Source of the DNA: Cordia subcordata
Taxonomy: Eukaryota > Streptophyta > Magnoliopsida > Boraginales > Cordiaceae
Assembly: GCA_028554755.1 (NCBI GenBank)
Contig: JAPTOF010000006.1
Span: 304,501 to 368,500, forward strand
Length of the DNA: 64,000 nucleotides
Direction: 5' to 3'
Each line of letters begins with the position of its first letter. The first letter of the stretch is position 1. Below, piece by piece: positions 35,114 through 45,656 of the stretch. Below the pieces are notes generated by a model. That model was not told where the DNA came from. It made no database searches and saw nothing but the letters and a program-made list of their open reading frames with translations. Position numbers and translations under genes: made by a program.

Positions 35114-36436
35114 ATGGTTGCATTTCCTCATTTCTCACTTCTCATGCTCTTCTTCTTCTTAATATTCATCCCCGACTGCCTCGCCGAGATCCGATTCACG
35201 GAGATCCGCTCCGATGCCCGCTCCACCATCCCTATCGACGAATTCGGGTTCACCCGTTTCGGCCGTCTCAACCTCACTGTCTCCCACATATCCCTCCCCA
35301 AACCCAAACCCGACCTCTCCTTCATCGGGTTCCTCCTCTGCACCCGCGACTCCTGGCTTCAAGTCCTGGAGCAACTCCAAGACCACGATATCCAGTGCCC
35401 CCTCCAATCCAATCTCGTCAAGCGCATCTTCACCTTGGCCCAACTCCGACCAGAGAATCCGACCCAGTTCAACGCCCTTTTTGAAGTATCCGACCCTAAT
35501 CAATTCACCCTGGTTTTCACCAACTGCGTGCCCAATGTTAAAGTATCCATGGATGTCCATTCCGTTATGTTCAATCTTAACCCCAAGACGCGTCAGCTTG
35601 ATTACCTATCTGCTGGCAAAACTAGCCTCCCTTGTATTTACTTCCTATTTTTCTTAATTTATTTGGTTTTAGCCTCTCTTTGGATTTATACACTTCACAA
35701 TAAGCGCTTATCTGTTTATAAGATACACTGGTTCATGCTCGCCCTTGTCTTACTGAAGGCCCTGAATTTGATCTGTGAAGCTGAGGATAAGTCGTACATT
35801 AAGCGCACGGGCAGCGCTCATGGTCATGGATGGGATGTGTTGTTCTACGTGTTTAGTTTCTTGAAGGGGGTGACGTTGTTTACTTTAATCGTGTTGATCG
35901 GGACGGGCTGGTCCATTTTGAAACCGTTTCTGCAGGACAAGGAGAAGAAGGTTCTGATGGTTGTGATCCCTTTGCAAGTCGTCGCAAATGTGGCCCAGGT
36001 TGTGATTGATGAGACGGGGCCTTTTGGCGGAGGTTGGTATACTTGGAAGCAGGTTTTCTTGCTTGTTGATATAGTGTGTTGTTGCGCGGTGTTGTTTCCG
36101 ATTGTTTGGTCGATCAGGAACTTGAGAGAGGCGGCTAGGAGGGATGGCAAGGCTGCTGTCAATTTGATGAAGTTGACGTTGTTCAGGCAGTACTACGTTG
36201 TGGTCATATGTTATATATACTTCACGAGGGTGTTGGTTTATGCGCTTCTGACTATAACCTCGTATAAGTATCAGTGGACCACTGTGGTGGCGGCTGAATT
36301 AGCGACGTTGGCTTTCTATGTCTTCACGGGTTATAACTTTAGGCCGAAAGAGCACAACCCTTACTTGGCTATCGATGATGAAGAGGAGGAAGCTGCTGCT
36401 GAGGCACTCAACCTTGACCATGAATTTGAGTTGTGA
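35114..36436 (+). CDS. CAND7: CAND7-like seven-transmembrane protein (GOST / lung 7TM receptor family), intronless, 440 aa
   Basis: A single open frame of 440 codons. Residues 1-24 form a signal peptide (cleavage probably after DCLA). A lumenal or extracellular domain (about 25-170) with paired cysteines follows, then seven hydrophobic helices between about 175 and 405, starting near SLPCIYFLFFLIYLVLASLW and including the family-typical WDVLFYVFSFLKGVTLF and FRQYYVVVICYIYFTRVLVY regions. The tail is acidic (DDEEEEAAAEA). Architecture and length match Arabidopsis CAND6/CAND7, relatives of animal GPR107/GPR108, described as candidate G-protein-coupled receptors but also as Golgi/endosomal trafficking proteins. 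The first about 400 nt are strongly C-ending in codon choice, unlike the rest of the gene. The lack of introns is normal for this family. Confidence 0.93.
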   Translation: MVAFPHFSLLMLFFFLIFIPDCLAEIRFTEIRSDARSTIPIDEFGFTRFGRLNLTVSHISLPKPKPDLSFIGFLLCTRDSWLQVLEQLQDHDIQCPLQSNLVKRIFTLAQLRPENPTQFNALFEVSDPNQFTLVFTNCVPNVKVSMDVHSVMFNLNPKTRQLDYLSAGKTSLPCIYFLFFLIYLVLASLWIYTLHNKRLSVYKIHWFMLALVLLKALNLICEAEDKSYIKRTGSAHGHGWDVLFYVFSFLKGVTLFTLIVLIGTGWSILKPFLQDKEKKVLMVVIPLQVVANVAQVVIDETGPFGGGWYTWKQVFLLVDIVCCCAVLFPIVWSIRNLREAARRDGKAAVNLMKLTLFRQYYVVVICYIYFTRVLVYALLTITSYKYQWTTVVAAELATLAFYVFTGYNFRPKEHNPYLAIDDEEEEAAAEALNLDHEFEL

Positions 36437-37242
36437 TCATTCTGTTAGCAGTAGCTCTATGCTTAAGCAAAGGTTTGCCTGTAGGTACTATACAGACTCT
36501 TCTGCAAGTTGCAACTAGTTATAATTTGCATTTTTTTTTTGGAAATTATTGTAACAATTACTTATTTTGTATTCTGAAAATAATGGAGCCTGTCTTCCTT
36601 CTATGTTGGTGGTAATCTAGTGGTTCAATAAAATAAAATTATTCTGTTGGTCGGTGGATTACTTCAAGAATCGGAGACAGAAGGATTGACGAATTGTCAT
36701 GAATGGTTGATCTATAAATAGTAAATAAACAGATAAATTCGACAGGGTTAAAAACTAAAAGACAATGCTTTACATCTTCCTTTTTACTAGCCGTAGATTT
36801 CTTGTCTAATTCATGTGGGTATTCTGCAAACGTGACTGGGACAGCAGACATGGATGTACATTTTCTCAAAAGTCTTCAAAGATGTCCGATGGCTAATTTT
36901 AAAATCACCATGTGGTTCATGATTTTGACTGAACAAAGAAATGCAATAAAATGAGATAAACGAAGACTTCTTAGCAACTCGATCTACGTTGTCCTTTAGC
37001 TCAAAGGAATCTCCATTATGTGCCAATAACCACCACAGTCCTTGACTTTTAATCGAAGCCACTTTAGTCTTCAATATATCAATACCAAAGGCCCGTAAAA
37101 AATTTTTATTACATGCATGTCATTTGTAGCTGTATTTTTTAACTTTATTATTAATGTCACTAAGTTGATTCATTTTCAAAGCAAAAGCCATCATAGTTGA
37201 AGATACTAAGAGCTGCTGATAACCACGCCTGGACAGACTTTA
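36437..37242. other. 3' UTR of the CAND7-like gene and spacer
   Basis: An AATAAAA-type polyadenylation signal is visible near 36626. The remainder is A+T-rich sequence with no gene. Confidence 0.5.
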
Positions 37243-40200
37243 ATGAGCGGCTGCATGATAGCATTTGCCATTACATCTCCAAGAATCATGTTTTTGCTGT
37301 TCCTTGAGTGCATTCTTTTGTTTATCAATCTCAATCCAACCTCATCAGCCTCATTGCCTGAAACTGCTATCCATCTTCTCCAGTTTCGTGATGGTCTACC
37401 ACAACCTTCTCAGAATTTGCTACCATGGAACCAATCCAGGTCACCTTCTTCGCACTGCCAGTGGCTGGGTGTTGCTTGCCACTCAGATGGAAGTTTTGAC
37501 GTCAAATCTTTGAAGCTCTCTGATCTTGGCCTATCAGGAATCTTGGAAGTCCCTATTTCCAAGCTCTGCCATCTTCACCGTTTGCTCCACTTGGATCTAA
37601 GTGGCAACAATTTCTCAGGTGGCATTCCAGGTTTGCTCGGGAACTGCAGCCAACTGAACACAATTCTCCTAAATGATAATGATTTTTCAGGACCAATCCC
37701 ACCAGATCTTTTCAAGAAAACGGAGCTTTTACAACTTGACTTGGGCCATAATCATCTTTCTGGAACAATACCTCCTATCTGGAGAAATTCCTGATGAATT
37801 ATTTGCTTTACCATTTTTAAAATTTCTCTACTTGAGCTCAAACAATTTAACCGGAGCTCTGCGTAATCTGCCACAATCATGTTCACTTTCTGATCTACGA
37901 ATTCATGAGAATTTAATTTCCGGTTCTCTACCACTAACCTTGGGTAATTGTTGCAATCTCACAGGTCTTTATGCATCATCTAATCGTCTCAATGGAAGAA
38001 TTCTGTCTGAAATTTTCAAGGGCCTCTTACAACTTGAATTTGTTTATTTGGACGGGAACAGTTTTGAAGGGGAAATTCCTGAGACATTGTGGGGTCTTGG
38101 TAGATTACAGAAGCTTGTTATTTCAGGAAACAAGTTTAACGGTAGTATATCAGAAGAGATTGGTTCTTGTCGTCAGCTAAGACATATTGATTTGTCGGCC
38201 AACAACTTCACAGGTCAGATTCCAAGATCGATTGGAAATTTGAAGTATTTGAATGTGCTGTATATGTACAATAACATGCTGACAAGGGAATTACCTCCAC
38301 AGCTTGGGAATTGCAATTCCCTTGTTGAGATCAGGCTTCAAGGTAACTCCATTTCTGGAAAAATTCCTCCTGAAATTTGCAAGCTCTGTAGCTTAAAGAT
38401 CTTGCATGTCTTCTACAATCAAATTGAAGGCCACATCCCCCAGTGCATAGGGAAAATGGACAGCCTTGAAGAGTTGGATCTGTATAACAACAGTCTGACG
38501 GGTGAGATACCACCTGGAATTATTAATTTGACAAACCTGACGAAGCTGTATCTAGCAGATAATAACCTCAGTGGAGAGGTGCCATCTGATCTCGGGAAGA
38601 ATAACATTCCAGGCTTGGTAGTATTGGACTTAACTGGTAATCATCTTTATGGAAGAATTCCTTCAAATATGTGTGCTGGCCAGACTCTTGAAGTATTGAC
38701 ACTAGGATACAATAGCTTCACCGGCGACCTACCTAGTGGTATACTAAACTGCAAGTCTCTTAGGAGGCTGATTCTTCGTAATAATTTTCTGAAAGGAAGT
38801 ATACCAGCTGATATGGAAGAAAATTTCAACATTTCTTACTTTGATGTTGGGGAAAACTTGCTCGAAGGAAGGATTCCTGCAGTTTTTGGTTTATGGACAA
38901 ACCTTTCAATGCTTGATCTTTCAGAAAATAATTTTTCCGGCTCTATTCCTCCTGCGCTTGGGGGGCTGCAGAATCTTGAAATTCTACAGATCTCCTCTAA
39001 CCAATTGACGGGTGCAATTCCTCTTCAGCTTGGTCATAGCCTGAAATTGACCAAACTGGACCTCAGCAATAATAATCTTACTGGAAGCATTCCTTCAGAG
39101 ATCTTATCATCTTTGACACTGAGAAACATCCTCCTTCAAAGCAACAAATTCACTGGTGTCCTTCACGACCCTTTCTCTAGTAGCCAAAGTCTCATTGAGC
39201 TGCAGCTTGGGAACAACATGCTGGAAGGTCCCATTCCTTCCAGCCTAGGGGAGCTTCATCATTTTAGTTATATTCTGAACCTGAGCTTGAACAGGCTCTC
39301 TGGTGAAATTCCTAAATGCCTCGACAAGCTAGACATGGTAGAAATTCTGGATATTTCAAGCAACAATTTCTCTGGCGAGCTTCCTTCTGATTTGAACAAT
39401 ATGAGATCCCTTTCATTTGTGAACATATCATATAATAACCTTTCAGGGCACGTCCCAGTTGGTTGGAGAAGATTATTGGATTTACATCCTGGATCTTCTC
39501 TCGGAAACCCAGGACTCTGCCTTTCTGGCTCTGAAGCTGGTCTTTGTGGGAATGGAAGAAGATCCCATTCACGTGCCAGAGTTGTTGTTATTGTTATCAG
39601 TGGGCTGGTACTTTTGGGAGTGCTAATTGCTGTGATATACATATTGTTAATTCGTATTCCTCGCCCCTTCCTGCCTGATGAATCTCTGCTTCATGACTGG
39701 AATTCAAGAAGTGAAGATTTACCAGAAGATCTGAATTTTCAGGATATATTGCACGCAACTGAAGGCTGGAGCGAAAAGTATGTTATCGGGAGAGGCAAGC
39801 ATGGAGTTGTTTACAGGACAGAATCGGTGAAATCTAAAAAGCAGTGGGCTGTGAAGAAGGTGAATTTATCTGACACAAAATTTACGGATGAGATGAGAAT
39901 TCTAAGCTCAATCAGGCACCGGAATGTTGTGAAAATGGGAGGATATAGCATACGAAGATATGGCGTTGTCATAACGGAGTTTATGCCATGTGGGACACTT
40001 TACGATGTACTACATCGGCACAAACTCCCTGAGGCTTTAGATTGGGAAACTCGTTATCGTATTGCTCAAGGTTTATCATACCTTCACCATGATTGCATAC
40101 CCCAAATCGTACACGGAGATGTCAAATCAGATAACATACTGCTGGATTCTGACCTGGAGCCAAAGATTGCAGACTTTGGAACAGCAAAAGTTGTTTCTGA

Positions 40201-40678
40201 TTCGAATGAAATCTCTACAATGTCTACAGTTGTAGGCACACTAGGCTACATCGCACCAGGTTAGCTGCATTGCATTAATTAACTAAGACAGACATTTGAT
40301 ATCATTAAGTTAAACAATATGACCACGAGCTAACATTTGTTTTTCCATTCAGAGAATGCTACGCGGTCAGGTTGACAGAGAAATGTGATGTGTACAGCTA
40401 CGGTGTTATTTTGCTGGAGCTTCTCTGCAGAAAACTGCCAGTAGACCCGAGCTTCGATCAAGGATTGGATATCGGTTCTTGGGTGAGAGTTTTTGCAAGA
40501 AAACGACGATTGTTTTGGCTGTCTTGATGAAGAAATCAGTCTCTGGGAAGTAGAAGAACAAAGGAAGGCCCTGGGATTAATGGATTTAGCTTTTCAATGT
40601 ACTGAGCAGGAAGTTGATATCAGGCCTTCCATGAGAGATGTAGTAGCATCTCTTGGTAAGTTAAATCACAGACGCTAA
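37243..40678 (+). pseudogene. LRR receptor-like kinase (PEPR/INRPK1-like), broken by several frame disruptions
   Basis: The frame starts at 37243 with a signal peptide (hydrophobic core FLLFLECILLFINL), an LRR N-terminal cap (WNQS...CQWLGVAC) and about 24-residue LRRs of LxLxxNxLxGxIP type. At about 37771 the frame breaks: LSGTIPP joins LSGEIPDEL in the +1 frame, as if about 53 nt of one repeat were lost. The second frame carries some 20 more LRRs, a membrane helix (about 39580-39650) and a kinase domain with IGRGKHGVVY, AVKKV, VHGDVKSDN and ADFGTAK. An intron (40260-40352) splits GYIAP/EN. After it, the frame is lost again at about 40367 (TEKCDVYSYGV resumes in another frame) and once more at about 40490 (LQENDD resumes). 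The catalytic loop reads HGD instead of HRD. Three shifts make a working receptor unlikely; sequencing error at all three is possible but less likely. Related receptors sense peptides at the cell surface. Confidence 0.82.
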
Positions 40679-41441
40679 GCAATTGTACACAGCATTCACA
40701 ATCCCAGTTTCTGACATTTTTACTCCAAGAGTTTTTTACTTGGGATCTGTTTCTGATACTTCGGTTATTACTTTTGTTGGACAAAATGTACATCAATGAA
40801 TCATAAGTCCTGAAACCCGCATATAATTTCTTGCGGATGTTGACGCACGAACCAATGATTAAATTTACTGAATAGCCAAATAGCTATCTGGGTTAAAATA
40901 CAACAACTATCCGTTATTCAAGCAGTTATAGATATCGAACACTGCTGCAAAAAGTATTAACAACTTTGACCGACTAATAGAACAATTATAAAAATAAAGG
41001 ATCTTTCTCCTAGTGATTAGTCAAATAAATCCACATTTGCGCAGGGTCTAAAGTCTACAACAATTCCTTAAAACAGGTATTTAAATTTTTATATTTTTTG
41101 GGATTAATTTGGACCCGTTAAGTCCGAAGGTAATTATGGACAGGTTGGCGTCCTTAATCAGCGCAAGCAAATTGTCCAGTCGCCGCAACAAACAGGCGCA
41201 CATCCAGCTAAGCTCAAACTCAATACGCTGTCGTCTAGCCGTAATTTGCCTCCTACGGTTTTACGTTATAATAAACAACACTTGACACTTGCCATGGCTG
41301 CTTATATGTTCTTTCCTCTCATGACTCATCATTTTCTCGCTCATTTAAGGGTCTCTTTTCAAGATTTTTTGCCCTCAAAACACCTCAGAAATTTTACCCC
41401 AAAAGAAATATTAATTTAGAAGAGAGAAAAAAAAAAAAAAA
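40679..41441. other. Spacer and GIF promoter/leader
   Basis: No gene is visible. The last about 150 bp are the probable leader of the GIF gene, ending in a run of 17 A's directly before its ATG. Confidence 0.5.
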
Positions 41442-43623
41442 ATGCAGCAGCAGCCAAACCAATCTGCAAACGATGCCACTCCTCCCCCTCCTTCAGTGGC
41501 TCTCAGTGCCGTCACCACGGAGGAGATTCAGAAGGTACATTTGCTGTGTGAGTGTGTACGCACATAACAACGCATGCATTTCTATTTACATTTGTTTTTG
41601 TATATATTTGTGATGTAAAATGATTGGATTTAACACCACCCAACCATTTCTTTAAAAGAAAGCTGTAACTTTTTCCCCCCAAAATTTATCTCTCTTTTAT
41701 TCTTTTTCCTTTTTCTTAATCATTCCGTGGATACCTCTTGGGAAATTGGAACGTGGGTCGGACAGTTCGCAAGAACCGTGCTTACTGGGAGCTTCCTGCA
41801 CGAGGGAAAAGGAGAAAAATAAAAATAAAAATAAAAACAAAAGAAATAATTTTGTATTAATATAATTGGAAAAGCATCTTTCTCTATATTGTTTATGGTG
41901 TTGTAGCAAGGTATGAAACTGAATTAAAGATTTTTGCTGATCCGTTGTATAAAGTGAACTGTTTGCATTAATTTGTCAATTGACAAGATGATCAACTAGT
42001 AATGAAGCATTGATGAGTTTATGCTAAATGCAGTACCTGGATCAGAACAAGAATTTGATATTGGCGATACTCGAAAATCAAAACCTTGGGAAAGTTGCTG
42101 AATGTGCCCAGTAAGTTGTCTATGGGAGGTATCATTTATGATTTATTCGGCTCCACCTAGGGAGATTAAGGCTTGGTTTTTGTTTGGTTTGTTTAACTAT
42201 GGCTCCACATGTTAGCAGTTCTACCATTTATTTTGGCATCCTTTTAAATGTTTTATTTTGTTTTTCCTTATGGTGAATGTTTCGAGTGTGTTAAATTCAT
42301 AGAATAAAAAACTCCTCGATTAGATGATATCAGTGACTAGCCATAGACTCAATTAGCTTGAAAGCACAAATATTATCCATGAACTGAAAAACAGGAAACA
42401 GAAGAAGAGGAATTTAAAAGATTGATTTGAAAGCTCAATCTATTGCACCTAAAATTCTTATAAGTATGATAGTCATACATATCAAGACTGTCCAAGAGAG
42501 AGAGAGAGAGAGAGAGATGGAATGAATTGATCACACTATTAATTTTCATTAAAAAAAAAAAAAAGAACAGATTAAATTATCAGATTCTTCAAAGCGTGTG
42601 TAATCACAAGCTAGTTATTGTCAAAGTTCTCTAGTCTTTCCTCACTCTAGCCGTTCTTCCTTCTTAATTATTGAGGCTTTAGTTGACAATGGCTGATGCT
42701 TAAGCACAGAGCTGGCTTTGTTACTCTTTGATTACCTACAGCATAGATGGCTAGTACAAATTACAGTGTGGTAGTATTACCTTATAAATCATTTGATAAC
42801 TCGAGATTAAAAGACATCCAAGGCATGAAAATCTGTCTAGACATATTCATGTTCTTGCTGGTCAGCTCTGCACCTACAAGTGTCTTTAACTTAGTTCTTC
42901 ACCTTGCGTTAGTTTCTCTTTGCCATAAGATGCGCTTTTTGTAACAATTGCTGGTTTTTCGGAATATGCTATTCTAGGTTTTGTTGTAATTTCTTTCTGG
43001 AGATGTTTGTATTGGAGTGTATGGCAAGTTGTCACAAGATTGCATGTCGCTTATCTACTTCTGAATTCCATTCTGTAGTAAGCTTTGCTGATACTTTTGT
43101 TTGATAATTCCAATATCTAGATATCAAGCTCTTCTTCAGAAGAATCTGCTATATTTAGCTGCAGTGGCCGATGCTCAGTCACCATCTGCAAAACAACCAT
43201 CACAGGTAAGTCAAATAAGAAGATATTACTACTTGTGGAATCATTACTTCTTGTTAACATCTAAAACCTTTGCAGCAACCACCGAATTCTGCTGCTCAAC
43301 AAGCAAATGCCATGCAGAAGGCTGGTCCAGTCCAGCAGCAGCTAGATGGTTCAGGAGCCAAGTTGCCTTTCCAGCTTAATGCTCATCCATCTCAGGATCA
43401 ACAATATCAACTATTACATTTTCAGCAACAGCAACAACTACAAGGCCACATTAACCTTGGAGGTGCTGGTGCAAATGGCATGCACCAGATGATGCATCCT
43501 GGGGTTGGTGGTTCAGGCAATTTTGTGGACATTCGAGGGAGTAAGCAAGGCATGTTGGATGCTGGTATGAGCAATGGCCAGGGAAAATCAGCTCTGGGCG
43601 ATGCTAGTGGGGATGGGAACTAA
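41442..43623 (+). CDS. GIF: GRF-interacting factor (SSXT/SNH-domain coactivator, GIF2/3-like), 4 exons, 200 aa
   Basis: Exons: 41442-41534, 42034-42110, 43121-43205, 43276-43623; 603 nt open. The SNH (SSXT) domain at residues about 24-75 contains EEIQKYLDQNKNLILAILEN, then GKVAECAQYQALLQKNLLYL. The rest is glutamine- and glycine-rich (QQQ runs, HINLGGAGANGMHQMM, NFVDIRGSKQGMLDA), as in Arabidopsis GIF2/GIF3 rather than the longer GIF1/AN3. GIFs have no DNA-binding domain; they bind the QLQ domain of GRFs and recruit SWI/SNF chromatin remodellers, promoting cell proliferation. The GRF gene about 11 kb to the left on the other strand encodes such a partner. The start is set by the conserved MQQQ N-terminus. 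Confidence 0.94.
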
Positions 43624-45656
43624 GTTTTTATTTCTCTAGCTTTTTGGTACAGAAAAAGTTGTTGAAGGTTTAGCTCAAAGTCCGAGATCAATCTGAACAA
43701 AGAAGAGGACTTGGTTTGCTTCTTGTTAATGCAGTGTTGCATTTATAGCTTTTGCAGTTTGTCATGTTACCTAGATGCAGAGTGCCTGTTGGAGACTAAC
43801 TGCACCTAAAAAACAACAAACTTGTATTTCCCCAGTGGCTGTGGATCTCTTGAAGCATTTTGCTGCTTGAACGATTTAATTGGTGAATCAAAGGATACTT
43901 TTCAAAAAAAAAAATGGTTAATCAAAGGATGATATTGCAGCTTCCTGTGTTTCATGTTTCCGTAATCCTTTGCTAATTCTTCAGTTTGAGAATCCATGTT
44001 CCTATATGATATGGCAGGTCCGTGTCATTTTTCAATTTTTTTAAATGAGGGGATAATTATGGGCTTTACATACGACATTATGGGTGAGATTCAACGAGGA
44101 TCAACTATCAATTTTCTTTTTTCGTTGTTATAATTTGTCATTGATTTATTGCAGTTGAATTTCCTCTGTAACCTCGTGAGAGGAGATTCAATTTAAATTA
44201 ATTTCTCGATCATCCATTATCTTAAGGAAAACATATTTCAATCTGATCGTTATTATCCATCTCTGCTCGGTCATACCTACATTTTCCAAAACCAGTATAC
44301 GGTATAGGGATGACAATCAACTAGTAGTAATAACATCTGCTGCTTGATCTAAGCACTTCTGCGTGCCGTTGGAGAGAGCTTATGACAATTCACATTTCAT
44401 AATAATGATCTAGCTGCTTGCTAATTGATAAACATAGTTAACTTGAAAAGGAAATGCTTAGAGAATTAAATTTGATAGGATTGAGCAAAATCATTGCTTT
44501 CTGATAACAATTGGGTTCCAAAAGATTCATTGTGCACGAGTATGATTGATTGCCAGCAATTGGATGTACAGCATTTTGGATAGGCAAAAACACCCAGAGA
44601 AATATGTAGGTTGTTCCAACAGAAGGGAATTAATAAAATCAACTTCTATCAGACTTCTATAGGGCAAAAAAATTACTGTGAGATTCCCAGTTGGGCGTTG
44701 CCGATACTTGACCAGTTAAAGACTTCCCCGTCTTCCTCCCAAATATAATTGCTGCTTTTCAGAGTAAACCATAGGATTGTCCAAAAGTGTCTGACTTGTC
44801 CTGCCAAACCAAAGATGAATGATAATCACCTACTGGAAGTAACAAGAGAAAACCTTGCTAGAAGTCTTTTGGCTGTCTTCAGCACCACAAAGCATCACAT
44901 AAGCTAACAACAACAGCAGGTACCAGATCAATTTCAGCTGCACATCTAATTTGGCACAAAGCTTCTGAGGCTAGAGGATAACATTGATCCACATTCATCC
45001 CCCTGAACCCATTAACTTATTGGAGACATTTCAGAAAATAGGCAAGAGAGATAGCTACATACAGAAATGTAAACATGAGTTTATCTCAAGATACAACTAC
45101 TCTTATTGGTGATATAAAATGATAGACCATGCACAACAAACTTCAAACAAGCAGAAGAGTGCACAGGAGATCACACTATACTGTTCAGCATAGATTAATC
45201 TAAAAGAACAAATCACCAGTCATTCGAAGCATAGATTTAGACATTGAACTGCCCCTTATATATACTTCTTTCTTTCTGAGGGGTACCGGAAAAAAATTGG
45301 GTAACATTCCCCGACAACAGATTGTTGGATGCTAAACTCCTTATAAAGGAGTTAAAAGGAACATTTTGCTATCCTGATAAATTACTGTATACTAATCCCT
45401 TTGCTTGCCTTTGGCTGAGCAAACCCATAATATCACTAAAACTGAATAGTTTTAGGCAACCTTAAAGAGGTAAAAGCATATAAAGTGTCCAGCATGAAAT
45501 GAATCTGCTGTATGAGATAATATTTTGTCAATCAACCATATTAAGCAGTTGCTACATATAAAATAACAGGGAGAACAGCAAAGCACACAGAAGCACCACC
45601 TCCAGCAAATAGGGCAACTCAACAGTATAAGATTATCCAAATATAATGGGTACTTA
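43624..45656. other. Convergent 3' region between GIF and the coiled-coil gene
   Basis: GIF 3' UTR occupies roughly the first 250 bp and the 3' UTR of the minus-strand gene the last several hundred. Between them no coding sequence is recognisable. A near-duplicate GGTGAATCAAAGGAT / GGTTAATCAAAGGAT pair flanks an A run near 43,880-43,930. Confidence 0.5.

Noticed and set aside
40260..40371. Alternative acceptor to rescue the kinase frame in the receptor gene
   Set aside because: Using the TCAG at 40367-40370 as acceptor gives GGT TGA, a stop, so the frame is not restored.
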